From: an uncultured Oscillospiraceae bacterium
Lineage (GTDB): Bacteria > Bacillota > Clostridia > Oscillospirales > Oscillospiraceae
Length of the DNA stretch: 16,787 bases
Assembly (NCBI GenBank): GCA_934615645.1
Contig: CAKTTR010000041.1
Coordinates: 1 to 16,787, forward strand
Direction of reading: 5' to 3'
A program made the translations under genes and the position numbers. Position 1 is the first letter of the stretch, and every line of letters starts with the position of its first letter. Below the pieces are notes generated by a model that was given only the letters and a program-made list of their open reading frames with translations, did no database searches and was not told the DNA's origin. This document shows positions 1 to 7,022 of the stretch, one piece after another.

Positions 1-33
1 GCATTGTATCCTCGAGCGGTAGGTTCGCCATGA

Positions 34-80
34 CGAGTGTTCTTACCGCATTGGAAAGGCTGTAAGAACACTCGCTTTTT
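34..80 (+). terminator. Rho-independent terminator of an upstream gene
   Basis: A 13-bp perfect inverted repeat (arms 34-46 and 62-74, CGAGTGTTCTTAC and its complement) with a 15-nt loop is followed by C and five T (76-80). The gene it ends lies before the window. The T run is on the + side only, so it serves + strand transcription. Confidence 0.8.
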
Positions 81-99
81 ATACAGCGAGTTCACAGGG

Positions 100-124
100 G
101 GCGTAGTTAATGACTACGCCTTTT
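100..124 (+). terminator. Second hairpin with short T run
   Basis: An 8-bp perfect stem (GGCGTAGT at 100-107, ACTACGCC at 113-120) with a 5-nt loop is followed by TTTTC. It may be a weak back-up terminator, or the end of the mobile-element remnant. It overlaps the stop codon of the recombinase fragment on the other strand and so lies at the junction where homology to the recombinase ends. Confidence 0.45.
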
Positions 125-431
125 CTTGGATTTTCAGTTCCTTTTCCTTCAGCTTGCGGTCTGTCTGTTCCGCTTGCTGGGAATGACCGATCACCGCTTT
201 TACAAATTCGTCCGCATAGAGACTGGCGAATTTCGTTAAGCGTCATATCTCTCCCAGCACCACTTCCTCCAGAAAGTCCACACAGACATAATGGATAGAG
301 GTACAGGTGCCGCGATTGCCCTTGTAGTTGGAGCAGTTGAAATACTTGATCTCCGGATTGCCTTGATTGAAGTGAAAGTGAACATTCTCGTTCAAATCCG
401 GAAAGAAGCGCACGCTGAAAGAAGTGTTGAT
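114..431 (-). pseudogene. Fragment of a large serine recombinase (C-terminal zinc-ribbon region)
   Basis: Read on the minus strand, one frame gives about 105 codons with pieces typical of large serine recombinases of Firmicute integrative elements: YFNCSNYKGNRGTC followed by VDFLEEVVLGEI, then RLTKFASLYADEFVKAV and a Lys/Glu/Gln-rich helix ending KELKIQEKA. The Cys...Cys part belongs to the zinc-ribbon/recombinase region, and the rest to the coiled-coil C-terminal part. The frame is broken by an in-frame TGA (+ strand 243-245) where the family has Arg, easily explained as CGA to TGA. The N-terminal catalytic serine domain is absent: upstream of 431 (432-590) all frames carry stops and I recognise nothing. 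The C-terminus is cut at the hairpin at 100-120. It is therefore a dead remnant of an integrated element. The family call rests on remembered motifs, not a search. Confidence 0.72.
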
Positions 432-590
432 GCTATGCCAAGTTTCTGACAGTACTTATAAAAGGACTTGAACATCATGTCTAGGCACTGCCTCTTTCTG
501 ATACTACCATGCTGCAGATTGTTATTCCAAAGGTATCCTACCACGGTCAAATGTGCCAATCACGGAAAAAAGATTGCGAGTAGAAAAGCA

Positions 591-620
591 GGCAGGGGGG
601 AGAATTTCTTCTCTACTGCC
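591..620 (-). terminator. Possible weak terminator of the phosphodiesterase gene
   Basis: On the minus strand the stop codon (615-613) lies inside an imperfect hairpin: GGCAG pairs with CTGCC and an inner GAGAA pairs with TTCTC around a GAAA loop. Only a short TGCTTTTCT tract follows, so termination would be weak. A run of six T lies further on, without a stem next to it. Confidence 0.35.
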
Positions 621-1605
621 GGTTTAAAACGTTTGCGGCTCGGTCGGGGTAGTCGGTGATCAGCGCGTCGGCGCCGATGCTGGCGAGGTAGGTCATGTCC
701 TTTTCAGAATTGACGGTCCAGTACTGGATGGCAAGATCGTGGGCATGTGCGTAGTTGATGATCTTGACCAGGCCCAGATTGATGCCGTAGCTTTCCTTGG
801 CGTCGTTGAACGGCAGCTGGAGCACGTCGTAGGAGCAGGTGAAATCCTGCTTGCCCGTCAGCGCGGCCAGGTAGAACTGCAGGACCTCGTCCGGGCTGGC
901 GCTGCGGTGGGTGTCGGGGTAGTGCGCTGTGATATAATCAGCGACTTCGTCCCGGAAGCTGCCGATGATGACCTGGTCCAGCAGGCCCCGCGCCTTTAGC
1001 GTTTCATACAGCTGATCTGCCGCGGCAAGGCCGACATCACCGCCGTCTTTGATCTCGATGATATAGCGATAGTCCCCGGCTGCGGTCAGGTAGTCCAGTA
1101 CCTCGTCCAGCGAGAGGATTTTCAGCTCCTCCGGCACGGCGTCGCCGTGGAGATCGGCATAAGGCGTCTCGCCCGCGTCATTGACAAACTGCGCTGCCAT
1201 ATTCAGCTGCTTGAGCTCCGCCAGCGTCTTGTCCCGGACCAGGACATTCTCCGCCCCGAAAACGCTGACGGCATCCGAGACCCGGTCCAGGGTGTCGTCA
1301 TGGGAGAGGACCAGAATATTGTCCGCCGTCATATGCAGATCGAATTCGAAGTAATCGACCTGCAGCGCCGGATTTTCCACGCAGCCCTGGAAGGCTGCCA
1401 ACGTTTCCTCCGGGAAATCGCCCGCGCCGCTGCGGTGCGCCGAGATCGCGGCTGTGCCGGTGATGAACGGGTTGGTCGTGTCGTACTGCTTGCAGTTTTT
1501 CGGGTCAGAGCGATGATAAAACTGCGCCACACCGGCGATGACGATGACGGCCACGATGCAGAGCAGAACGAGCAGGCACCGGCCCAGAATTTTTTTTGCT
1601 TTCAC
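613..1605 (-). CDS. Membrane-anchored glycerophosphodiester phosphodiesterase family protein
   Basis: The 330-residue protein has one N-terminal membrane helix (about residues 8-27) with Lys/Arg before it, so the catalytic domain (about 52-330) should lie outside the cytoplasm. GDPD-family signatures are in order: H57-R58 in AHRSG, PEETLAAF (the usual PEN-T has Glu in place of Asn), the metal-binding E87 and D89 in FEFDLHMTAD, H102 in LSHDDTLDR, E184 and K186 in IIEIKDG, QYWTVN near 295, and ITDYPD at the end. The family hydrolyses glycerophosphodiesters to glycerol 3-phosphate and an alcohol; surface members may act on deacylated lipids or teichoic-type polymers. The start is GTG, chosen because AGGAGA lies 7 nt upstream and no better start exists. 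It is transcribed alone, away from the ATPase operon. The enzyme family is clear; the substrate is unknown. Confidence 0.9.
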   Translation of the reverse strand: MKAKKILGRCLLVLLCIVAVIVIAGVAQFYHRSDPKNCKQYDTTNPFITGTAAISAHRSGAGDFPEETLAAFQGCVENPALQVDYFEFDLHMTADNILVLSHDDTLDRVSDAVSVFGAENVLVRDKTLAELKQLNMAAQFVNDAGETPYADLHGDAVPEELKILSLDEVLDYLTAAGDYRYIIEIKDGGDVGLAAADQLYETLKARGLLDQVIIGSFRDEVADYITAHYPDTHRSASPDEVLQFYLAALTGKQDFTCSYDVLQLPFNDAKESYGINLGLVKIINYAHAHDLAIQYWTVNSEKDMTYLASIGADALITDYPDRAANVLNRQ

Positions 1606-1662
1606 GGTAATTTCTCCTATCTTGGCATTTCTTTGTTGTTTGGATCACACTTGTATATAATT

Positions 1663-1692
1663 AGTATACCATAGCCCCCGGGGATTTGTCAT
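1663..1692 (-). promoter_or_regulatory. Promoter of the phosphodiesterase gene
   Basis: On the minus strand ATGACA (-35, + coordinates 1687-1692) and TATACT (-10, 1663-1668) are 18 bp apart, with a TGG extension before the -10. It lies about 60 bp upstream of the GTG start. Confidence 0.6.
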
Positions 1693-1819
1693 GTAGAAAA
1701 AAGCCGGGGCGCTTGCATTTTCTGAAAGCCTGCCTCTGCTGCGCTAAATCGGCAGCGGGACATGCGGCGTTAAGAAAAAATAAAGAAAGGTCAAGACGAA
1801 ATTTTCAAAACCCAAGGGC

Positions 1820-1848
1820 TTGATTTTTGGGGTCCGCTGTGCTAAAAC
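1820..1848 (+). promoter_or_regulatory. Candidate promoter of the ATP synthase operon
   Basis: TTGATT (1820-1825) and TAAAAC (1843-1848) are 17 bp apart, with TGC just before the -10 (extended -10 type). It lies about 50 bp upstream of the first gene and points into the operon. The -10 matches consensus at only four of six positions, so this is a candidate. The rest of the divergent intergenic stretch (1693-1819) shows no clear site. Confidence 0.45.
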
Positions 1849-1896
1849 ATACTGTGAAAAAAGTTTAGCGAGATCTGTCGAAAGGATGGTGCGCAG

Positions 1897-2223
1897 GTGG
1901 AATATGTGATTGGCGGCCTGGTCGGGCTGGCGTTTGGCAGTCTGGCGGCATTTTTGAGCAGCCGATTGACAAAGCTGTACCTGAAAAAGCAGGCGGAGGC
2001 CCGGGAAAAGAATGCGGCAGCAGGCGAAAATGGAACGCCCGGCAGCTATTTGGCGGTATCCTTGGGCCGCCAGGGCATTGCAATTTTGGCATTGGCGCTG
2101 ATCCTGCTGCTGCGCAACCAGATGCCGTGGCCGTTTACCAGTGTCATCATCGGCGCGGCAATCGGTCTGACGGGCGTTTCCGTGGTGCTGTCGTACCGCG
2201 TTGCAAAGCAATTTGAAGAGTGA
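1897..2223 (+). CDS. AtpI-like small membrane protein at head of ATP synthase operon
   Basis: The 108-residue protein starts with GTG; AAAGGAT lies about 10 nt upstream. It has three hydrophobic segments: about 3-21, 60-73 and 79-99. A charged, Lys/Glu-rich cytoplasmic loop (about 22-50) joins the first two. It sits immediately before the a subunit gene, where bacterial F-ATPase operons carry atpI or an analogue that helps c-ring assembly or Mg2+ handling. The sequence itself does not clearly match the four-helix AtpI I remember, so the role is inferred from position and topology. Its stop is 63 nt before the start chosen for the a subunit. Confidence 0.6.
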   Translation: MEYVIGGLVGLAFGSLAAFLSSRLTKLYLKKQAEAREKNAAAGENGTPGSYLAVSLGRQGIAILALALILLLRNQMPWPFTSVIIGAAIGLTGVSVVLSYRVAKQFEE

Positions 2224-2286
2224 TCGGTGCGGCGCGGGGAAAAGGCCCGCGCGGCGAAATTCCAGATAGGGGGGTGCAGGCGGAGC

Positions 2287-2979
2287 ATGCACGATTCTGT
2301 TGTATTTAAAATCTTTGGCCTGGAGGTCACCAACGTCATTGTCGCCAGCTGGGTGATCATGCTGCTGTTGGTCGTCTTTTCCATCCTTGCCACACGGAAG
2401 ATGAAGGATGTCCCCGGGGTGCTGCAGAATATCGCAGAATGGGCGGTAGAGGCGCTGCAGAATTTCTTCGGCGGGATCCTGGGCCAGTGGCGAATGCGGC
2501 GCTATTTCCCGGCGTTGGCGACATTCTTTATTTTTATTGTCATTTCCAACTATTCGGGCCTGCTGCCTGGCATCGGCCATTTCAAGGGCTATGCCACGCC
2601 GACGGCGAACCTCTCCGTCACGGCGGCCCTCAGCCTGTGTGCGTTTGTGATGATCCACGGCCTGGGCTTTAAAGAGCGGGGCGTGGGCAATTATCTCAAG
2701 AGCTTCCTCAAGCCGTTTGCGGCGCTCCTGCCGCTGACGCTGATCGAGCAGATTGTGCGCCCGGTCTCCCTGGCGCTGCGACTGTACGGCAACCTGTACG
2801 GCGAGGAGCAGGTCGGCGAGCAGCTGGCGGAGGTATTTCCGCTGATCCTGCCGCTGCTGATCAAAGTGTTGAGCTTGATTTTCTGCCTGGTGCAGGCCAT
2901 GGTATTTACGATGCTGCTGGCTATTTTCTTGGCAGAGTCCACAGAAGGGGCAGAGGAACGTTTGCCGCAGCATGGATAA
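2287..2979 (+). CDS. atpB: F-type ATP synthase subunit a
   Basis: The 230-residue protein is the stator half-channel of Fo, the integral membrane subunit that passes ions to the c-ring. Several membrane helices are visible (about 13-35, 74-95, 107-126, 140-170, 183-217). The essential arginine is R165 in SLALRLYGNLYGEE, the family's RLFGN motif; E154 lies one turn-set upstream in LTLIEQIVRP. Length is normal for Firmicutes. The reading frame is open further upstream from a GTG at 2227, but that adds 20 hydrophilic, Arg-rich residues with no family counterpart. The ATG at 2287, with an AGGGGGGTG purine tract about 10 nt before it, gives a usual N-terminus. It is co-transcribed with the other atp genes. 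Confidence 0.93.
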   Translation: MHDSVVFKIFGLEVTNVIVASWVIMLLLVVFSILATRKMKDVPGVLQNIAEWAVEALQNFFGGILGQWRMRRYFPALATFFIFIVISNYSGLLPGIGHFKGYATPTANLSVTAALSLCAFVMIHGLGFKERGVGNYLKSFLKPFAALLPLTLIEQIVRPVSLALRLYGNLYGEEQVGEQLAEVFPLILPLLIKVLSLIFCLVQAMVFTMLLAIFLAESTEGAEERLPQHG

Positions 2980-3017
2980 CAGATAAAAACAGAACGAATA
3001 TTTAGGAGGAATTTACT

Positions 3018-3245
3018 ATGGGTTCGGGTTTGATCGCGCTGGGCGCAGCATTGGCAATTGCATTGAGTACCATCGGGCCGGGCATCGGTCAGGGCATCGC
3101 ATCGGGTAAGGCACTGGAGGCCATGGCCCGCCAGCCGGAGATGTACGGCAAGATCCAGACGAATATGATCCTGGCGATGGCGCTGATGGAAGCGCTGGCA
3201 ATTTATGGCCTGCTGATTTCCTTTATGCTGGTCGCAAAGATCTGA
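3018..3245 (+). CDS. atpE: F-type ATP synthase subunit c
   Basis: This 75-residue proteolipid is a hairpin of two helices (about 2-26 and 48-73) joined by the polar ARQPE loop (37-41) that touches gamma and epsilon. The ion carrier is E58 in LMEALAIYG. Q25 in GPGIGQG and Y63 match residues of the Na+ ligand set known from Ilyobacter-type c-rings, but the positions just after the Glu are Ala and Leu, not Ser and Thr. Ion choice is therefore uncertain (see findings). The N-terminus is shorter than in many relatives. The best ribosome binding site of the operon, AGGAGG at 3004-3009, precedes it, fitting the high copy number of c. Confidence 0.95.
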   Translation: MGSGLIALGAALAIALSTIGPGIGQGIASGKALEAMARQPEMYGKIQTNMILAMALMEALAIYGLLISFMLVAKI

Positions 3246-3270
3246 TCGGGGAAGAAGCGGGGCGGAACGT

Positions 3271-3756
3271 ATGAGTATTAACCTCTCAGAGGTCATCTTG
3301 ACCGTTGTGAATTTTATCGTGCTGATGCTTTTGCTCAATCAGTTCCTGTATAAGCCGGTCGTCAAGTTTATGGATGAGCGAAAGGCGCGCATCCAGGCTG
3401 GGCTCGACGCCCAAGCGGAGGCCGCGCAGGCGCTGGAAAATTGCCAGCAGTCGCTGCAGGCGGAGCTGACAGAGGCGCACCAGCAGTCCAAGCAGCTGGA
3501 ATCTTCCATCCGGCGCGAGGCCCATGGTAAGTGCGACGCCCTCCTGGAGGACGCGGCCAAGCAGGCCCAGGCGCAGAAGCAGGATGTCGCGGCGCAGATG
3601 CTGCACGAAGAGCAGGTGCAATACGCCGCGGTCCAGGCCCAGCTGCCGCAGCTGGTGGAGGCGCTGGCCGGACATCTGCTGCAGGACGAGGCAGCGGCGC
3701 AGCGCAACGCTGCGGAGATCACAGCCTGCGTCGAAGCGGCCGGGCAGACGGTTTAA
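3271..3756 (+). CDS. atpF: F-type ATP synthase subunit b
   Basis: The 161-residue protein is the first of two b-type subunits. An N-terminal membrane helix (about 6-27, VILTVVNFIVLMLLLNQFL) is followed by the family's KPVVKFMDERKARI element and a long Ala/Gln/Glu coiled coil that would form half of the peripheral stalk. A second b-type arm is encoded at the start of the next gene, so the stalk is probably a b/b' heterodimer, as in cyanobacteria or mycobacteria. It starts 25 nt after atpE with only a weak GGCGGAA-type ribosome binding site, in contrast to its neighbours. Confidence 0.92.
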   Translation: MSINLSEVILTVVNFIVLMLLLNQFLYKPVVKFMDERKARIQAGLDAQAEAAQALENCQQSLQAELTEAHQQSKQLESSIRREAHGKCDALLEDAAKQAQAQKQDVAAQMLHEEQVQYAAVQAQLPQLVEALAGHLLQDEAAAQRNAAEITACVEAAGQTV

Positions 3757-3847
3757 GCGGACCGTTTTTCAAGAATAAAACGCGTGCCGCCACGGCGGTA
3801 CGGATGCTGAAGTTACCTTATTTGCTGGAAAGAAAGGAGGGAGGTAA
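3757..3847 (+). promoter_or_regulatory. Intra-operon spacer with hairpin and double ribosome binding site
   Basis: This 91-nt gap is the longest inside the ATPase operon. It holds a stable 7-bp hairpin (3784-3801, GTGCCGC/CACG loop/GCGGTAC, one G-T pair) with no T run, then AAAGGAGGGAGGTAA, two overlapping Shine-Dalgarno cores (3834-3840 and 3840-3844), before the ATG at 3848. It could be an mRNA processing or stability element that sets the output of the fusion gene relative to a, c and b. That role is an inference. Confidence 0.45.
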
Positions 3848-6100
3848 ATGACGCTCAAGGAATTTATCTTTGCTCTGATCAACTTTTTGATCCTGGCGTT
3901 TGCGCTGTATAAAATCGGGCGCAAGATGGTCGTAAAGCTTTTTGCGACCCGGCGGGATAAGATTCGCGATTCTTTGGAAAAATCCGAGCAGGCAAAGGAA
4001 AATGCCAAGCAGATCGCGCAGAAAATGGAGACCTCCCGGGAAGAAAACGCGCGGCAGTGCAAGCAACTAGCTGCCGATGCGCAGAAAGCGGCGCAGGAGC
4101 GGTCGGACGCGATCCTGCGGGATGGCGAAGCCAGCGCCCAGCAGACGCTGCAGGAGGTCGGAGAGCTGGAGCGCCAGCTGCGCGACGAGATGCAGTCAAA
4201 GCTGGCCCGCCAGACGGTTACCCAGGTGGCAGAGCTGACGGGGCAGGCATTGCGGTCCCCGGCCTTTGACCCGTACCGGGCAAAGCTGGTCGATCAGAAT
4301 TTAACAGCGCTCCGAAAATCGCTGCAGGCTTACCCCAGTGACCGCCTGCGTCTGCAGACTCAGGGTCTGCTCCAGGCCAGTGTCTGGTCGGCAGAGCCGC
4401 TGCGGGCAGAGGAGCGCGACAGCCTGCGCCAGATGCTGCAGGAGACATTTGCGGAGAACGGGCGGCCGTACCGGCTCCAACTGCAGACAGAGGTCGATCC
4501 TGCCCAGATCGCGGGCCTGTGCCTGCAGGTGGGCGATACAGTTTATGACGGAACAATCCGCCACCAGCTGGAGCTGCTGACGGAGAATATCCCGCCAGTG
4601 GATAGCGCCAAGGGCGAACTTCTCCATAGCATTACAGAAATTCTGCAGCAGGCGGACTGTAATCTGGATATTTACCAGGTCGGCACCGTCACCCAGGTTT
4701 ATGACGGCATCTGCCGTATCTCTGGCTTGGCAGATTGTATGGCGGGCGAGATGCTCAAATTCCATAACGGGATCATCGGTATGGTGCAGGACCTGGAGCC
4801 GGACAATGTCGGCTGCGTCCTGCTGGGCAATTACTCCCGCATTCAGAAGGGCGACGCAGTGCGCCGGACGGGCCACGTCATGAGCGTGCCGGTGGGCGAT
4901 GCGCTCATTGGCCGTGTCGTCAACGCATTGGGCGAACCGGTGGACGGTCAGGGTGTCATCCACACCAGCCAGACCCGCCCCATCGAGAGCCCTGCCCCCA
5001 GCGTGCTGGACCGGCAGTCGGTCTCGATCCCGCTGCAGACCGGCCTCAAGGCCGTCGACGCCCTGGTCCCCATCGGCCGCGGGCAGCGTGAGCTGATTAT
5101 CGGCGACCGGCAGACCGGCAAGACGGCCATTGCCCTGGATACCATCATCAACCAGAAGGGCAAGGATGTCATTTGTATTTATGTCGCCATTGGCCAGAAG
5201 GAGTCCACGGTGGCGGGCGTTGTCAAGAAGCTGCGCCAGACTGGTGCGATGGAGTATTCCATCGTCGTCTGCGCCCATGCTTCAGAGGCCGCGCCGATGC
5301 TCTATATCGCGCCGTACGCCGGCGCTGCTATGGCAGAGTATTTTATGTATCAGGGCCGCGATGTGCTGATCGTTTACGACGATCTTTCCAAGCAGGCAGT
5401 GGCCTACCGTGAAATCTCCCTGATCCTGCAGCGGCCGCCCGGACGCGAGGCATACCCCGGCGACGTATTCTATCTCCACTCCCGCCTATTGGAGCGGGCA
5501 GCGCGTCTGAGCAAGGAAGCCGGCGGCGGCAGCATCACCGCACTGCCGATCATCGAGACGCAGGCGGGCGATATCTCCGCCTATATCCCGACCAACGTCA
5601 TTTCCATCACCGACGGTCAGATCTTCCTGGAGACGGACCTGTTCCACTCCGGCGTGCGTCCAGCCATCAATGTCGGTTTGTCTGTCTCCCGTGTCGGCGG
5701 CGCGGCCCAGTTGGGCGCGATGAAGCAGACGGCAGGCCAGTTGCGTATGGATCTGGCTCAGTACCGCGAGCTGGCGTCCTTTGCCCAGTTTGGCTCTGAC
5801 CTGGACCAGGCGACCCGCAAGACCCTGCATCGCGGCGAGCGGATGACGGAGATCCTGAAGCAGAAGCAGTATCAGCCGATGTCTGCGACGGATCAGATCA
5901 GTATCATTTTTGCCGCGAGCCACGGCTATTGCGATGACATCGAAGTGGCGGACATTGCCCGCTTCGAGACGGAACTGATCGCCTACGTGCATAAGAACGA
6001 CCCGGAACTGACCGACGCGGTCTGCTCCGGCAAAAAGCTGGATGAGGCGGCGATCGGGCGCCTGTCCCAGACGATCGAAGCATTTAAAAAGCTGTTTTAA
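3848..6100 (+). CDS. atpA: Fused F-ATPase b'-delta-alpha subunit
   Basis: One uninterrupted 750-codon frame joins three stator/F1 parts. Residues 1-165 are a b-type subunit: membrane helix (about 5-22), RKMVVKLFATRRDKI, then a coiled coil to the b-like C-terminal helix. Residues 166-246 match the C-terminal domain of delta (ASVWSAEPLRAEE, then VDPAQIAGLCLQVGD and YDGTIRHQLELL). The N-terminal helical bundle of delta is missing. Residues about 256-750 are a full-length alpha: YQVGTVTQVYDGICRISGL near 276-294, Walker A GDRQTGKT (419-426), the arginine-finger R615 in SVSRVGGAAQ, and a normal C-terminal domain. There is no stop or frameshift between the parts. Alpha occurs three times per F1 while delta occurs once, so the product must be processed, started internally, or assembled with three arms. 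The only in-frame start candidate near the alpha border is GTG 4598 with GGAG 12 nt upstream, which is weak. Confidence 0.93.
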   Translation: MTLKEFIFALINFLILAFALYKIGRKMVVKLFATRRDKIRDSLEKSEQAKENAKQIAQKMETSREENARQCKQLAADAQKAAQERSDAILRDGEASAQQTLQEVGELERQLRDEMQSKLARQTVTQVAELTGQALRSPAFDPYRAKLVDQNLTALRKSLQAYPSDRLRLQTQGLLQASVWSAEPLRAEERDSLRQMLQETFAENGRPYRLQLQTEVDPAQIAGLCLQVGDTVYDGTIRHQLELLTENIPPVDSAKGELLHSITEILQQADCNLDIYQVGTVTQVYDGICRISGLADCMAGEMLKFHNGIIGMVQDLEPDNVGCVLLGNYSRIQKGDAVRRTGHVMSVPVGDALIGRVVNALGEPVDGQGVIHTSQTRPIESPAPSVLDRQSVSIPLQTGLKAVDALVPIGRGQRELIIGDRQTGKTAIALDTIINQKGKDVICIYVAIGQKESTVAGVVKKLRQTGAMEYSIVVCAHASEAAPMLYIAPYAGAAMAEYFMYQGRDVLIVYDDLSKQAVAYREISLILQRPPGREAYPGDVFYLHSRLLERAARLSKEAGGGSITALPIIETQAGDISAYIPTNVISITDGQIFLETDLFHSGVRPAINVGLSVSRVGGAAQLGAMKQTAGQLRMDLAQYRELASFAQFGSDLDQATRKTLHRGERMTEILKQKQYQPMSATDQISIIFAASHGYCDDIEVADIARFETELIAYVHKNDPELTDAVCSGKKLDEAAIGRLSQTIEAFKKLF

Positions 6101-6131
6101 AAAATAATTCCAGCCGAAGGAGGTGGATGGC

Positions 6132-6998
6132 ATGGCAAATATCCGGGGGCTGCGCAGCCGCATCAAGGGCATTACCAGCACGCAGCAGATCACCAAGGCC
6201 ATGAAGATGGTCGCCGTCGCCAAGCTGCGCCGGACGCAAGCCGCAATGAATGCCATGCGCCCCTTCAGCGCCCAGTGCGGCCAGGTGATGCATACGCTGT
6301 GCAGCAGCGGTATGGAATTGACCCATCCTTTGCTGACACCCCGGGCAAAGCCGAAGCGGGTGACATATGTTGTCGTCGTCGGCAACCGGGGTCTGTGCGG
6401 CGCGTATAACTTGAATCTGCTGCGCCATTTTGAGCAGCAGGCCGCGGCGCAGCGCGTACCGTATGATGTCATCGTCGTCGGGCGCTGGCAGTCGGATGCG
6501 CTGCTGCATCTGCCGTTGGTGCGGACGTTTGACACCTTCAGCGATACGCCCTCTCCCCAGGAATGCAATGAGATTTTAGAGGTGTGCCGGGCGCGGTTCC
6601 TCGCAGGCGAGACGGACGCGGTCTATCTGGTCTACCAGCGCTTTGTCAATGCGCTGACCCAGGAGCCGACGACGCTGCAGCTGCTGCCCATTGCAGCGCC
6701 GTCGCAGGAAAAGACGGCGGACGGCCGGCAGCTGGACTATCAGTTTGAGCCGGACCGGGAGGAGATCCTCGCGAAGACCGTCGAGCTTTATCTCAGCAGC
6801 ACGGTCTATGCGGCGCTGCTGGAGGCAAAATCCGGCGAGCACAGCGCCCGGATCACAGCGATGAGTGCCGCTTCGGACAACACAGAGGAATTGATCGAAA
6901 AGCTGAGCCTGGAGCTCAACCGGGCGCGGCAGGCGCAGATTACGACGGAAATTTCCGAAATTGTCGGCGGCGCATCAGCGCTGGAGCATAAGAAATAA
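6132..6998 (+). CDS. atpG: F-type ATP synthase gamma subunit
   Basis: The 288-residue protein is the central rotor shaft. The N-terminal helix MANIRGLRSRIKGITSTQQI and KAMKMVAVAKLRR are family hallmarks. The C-terminal helix carries LNRARQAQITTEISEIVGG, which turns inside the alpha/beta hexamer. The Rossmann-like middle (YVVVVGNRGLCGAYN, about 79-93) is present. Length is normal. The ATG at 6132 is preferred over the in-frame GTG at 6123 because a perfect AGGAGGTG (6118-6125) sits 6 nt before it. It lies 31 nt after the fusion gene and is part of the same operon. Confidence 0.96.
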   Translation: MANIRGLRSRIKGITSTQQITKAMKMVAVAKLRRTQAAMNAMRPFSAQCGQVMHTLCSSGMELTHPLLTPRAKPKRVTYVVVVGNRGLCGAYNLNLLRHFEQQAAAQRVPYDVIVVGRWQSDALLHLPLVRTFDTFSDTPSPQECNEILEVCRARFLAGETDAVYLVYQRFVNALTQEPTTLQLLPIAAPSQEKTADGRQLDYQFEPDREEILAKTVELYLSSTVYAALLEAKSGEHSARITAMSAASDNTEELIEKLSLELNRARQAQITTEISEIVGGASALEHKK

Positions 6999-7022
6999 CA
7001 AGCAATCACGCAGGAGGATTCT

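Noticed and set aside
110..298. Plus-strand open frame at the start of the window
   Set aside because: Pro/Ser/Leu-rich without a ribosome binding site, and it lies opposite the recombinase remnant.
2227..2286. Longer N-terminus for subunit a from GTG 2227
   Set aside because: It adds Arg-rich hydrophilic residues with no family counterpart. ATG 2287 gives the normal start.
1744..2973. Minus-strand open frame of 409 codons opposite the AtpI-like and a subunit genes
   Set aside because: Rich in Gln, His and Arg with low-complexity composition, and it overlaps two recognisable + strand genes. It is a shadow of their codon use.
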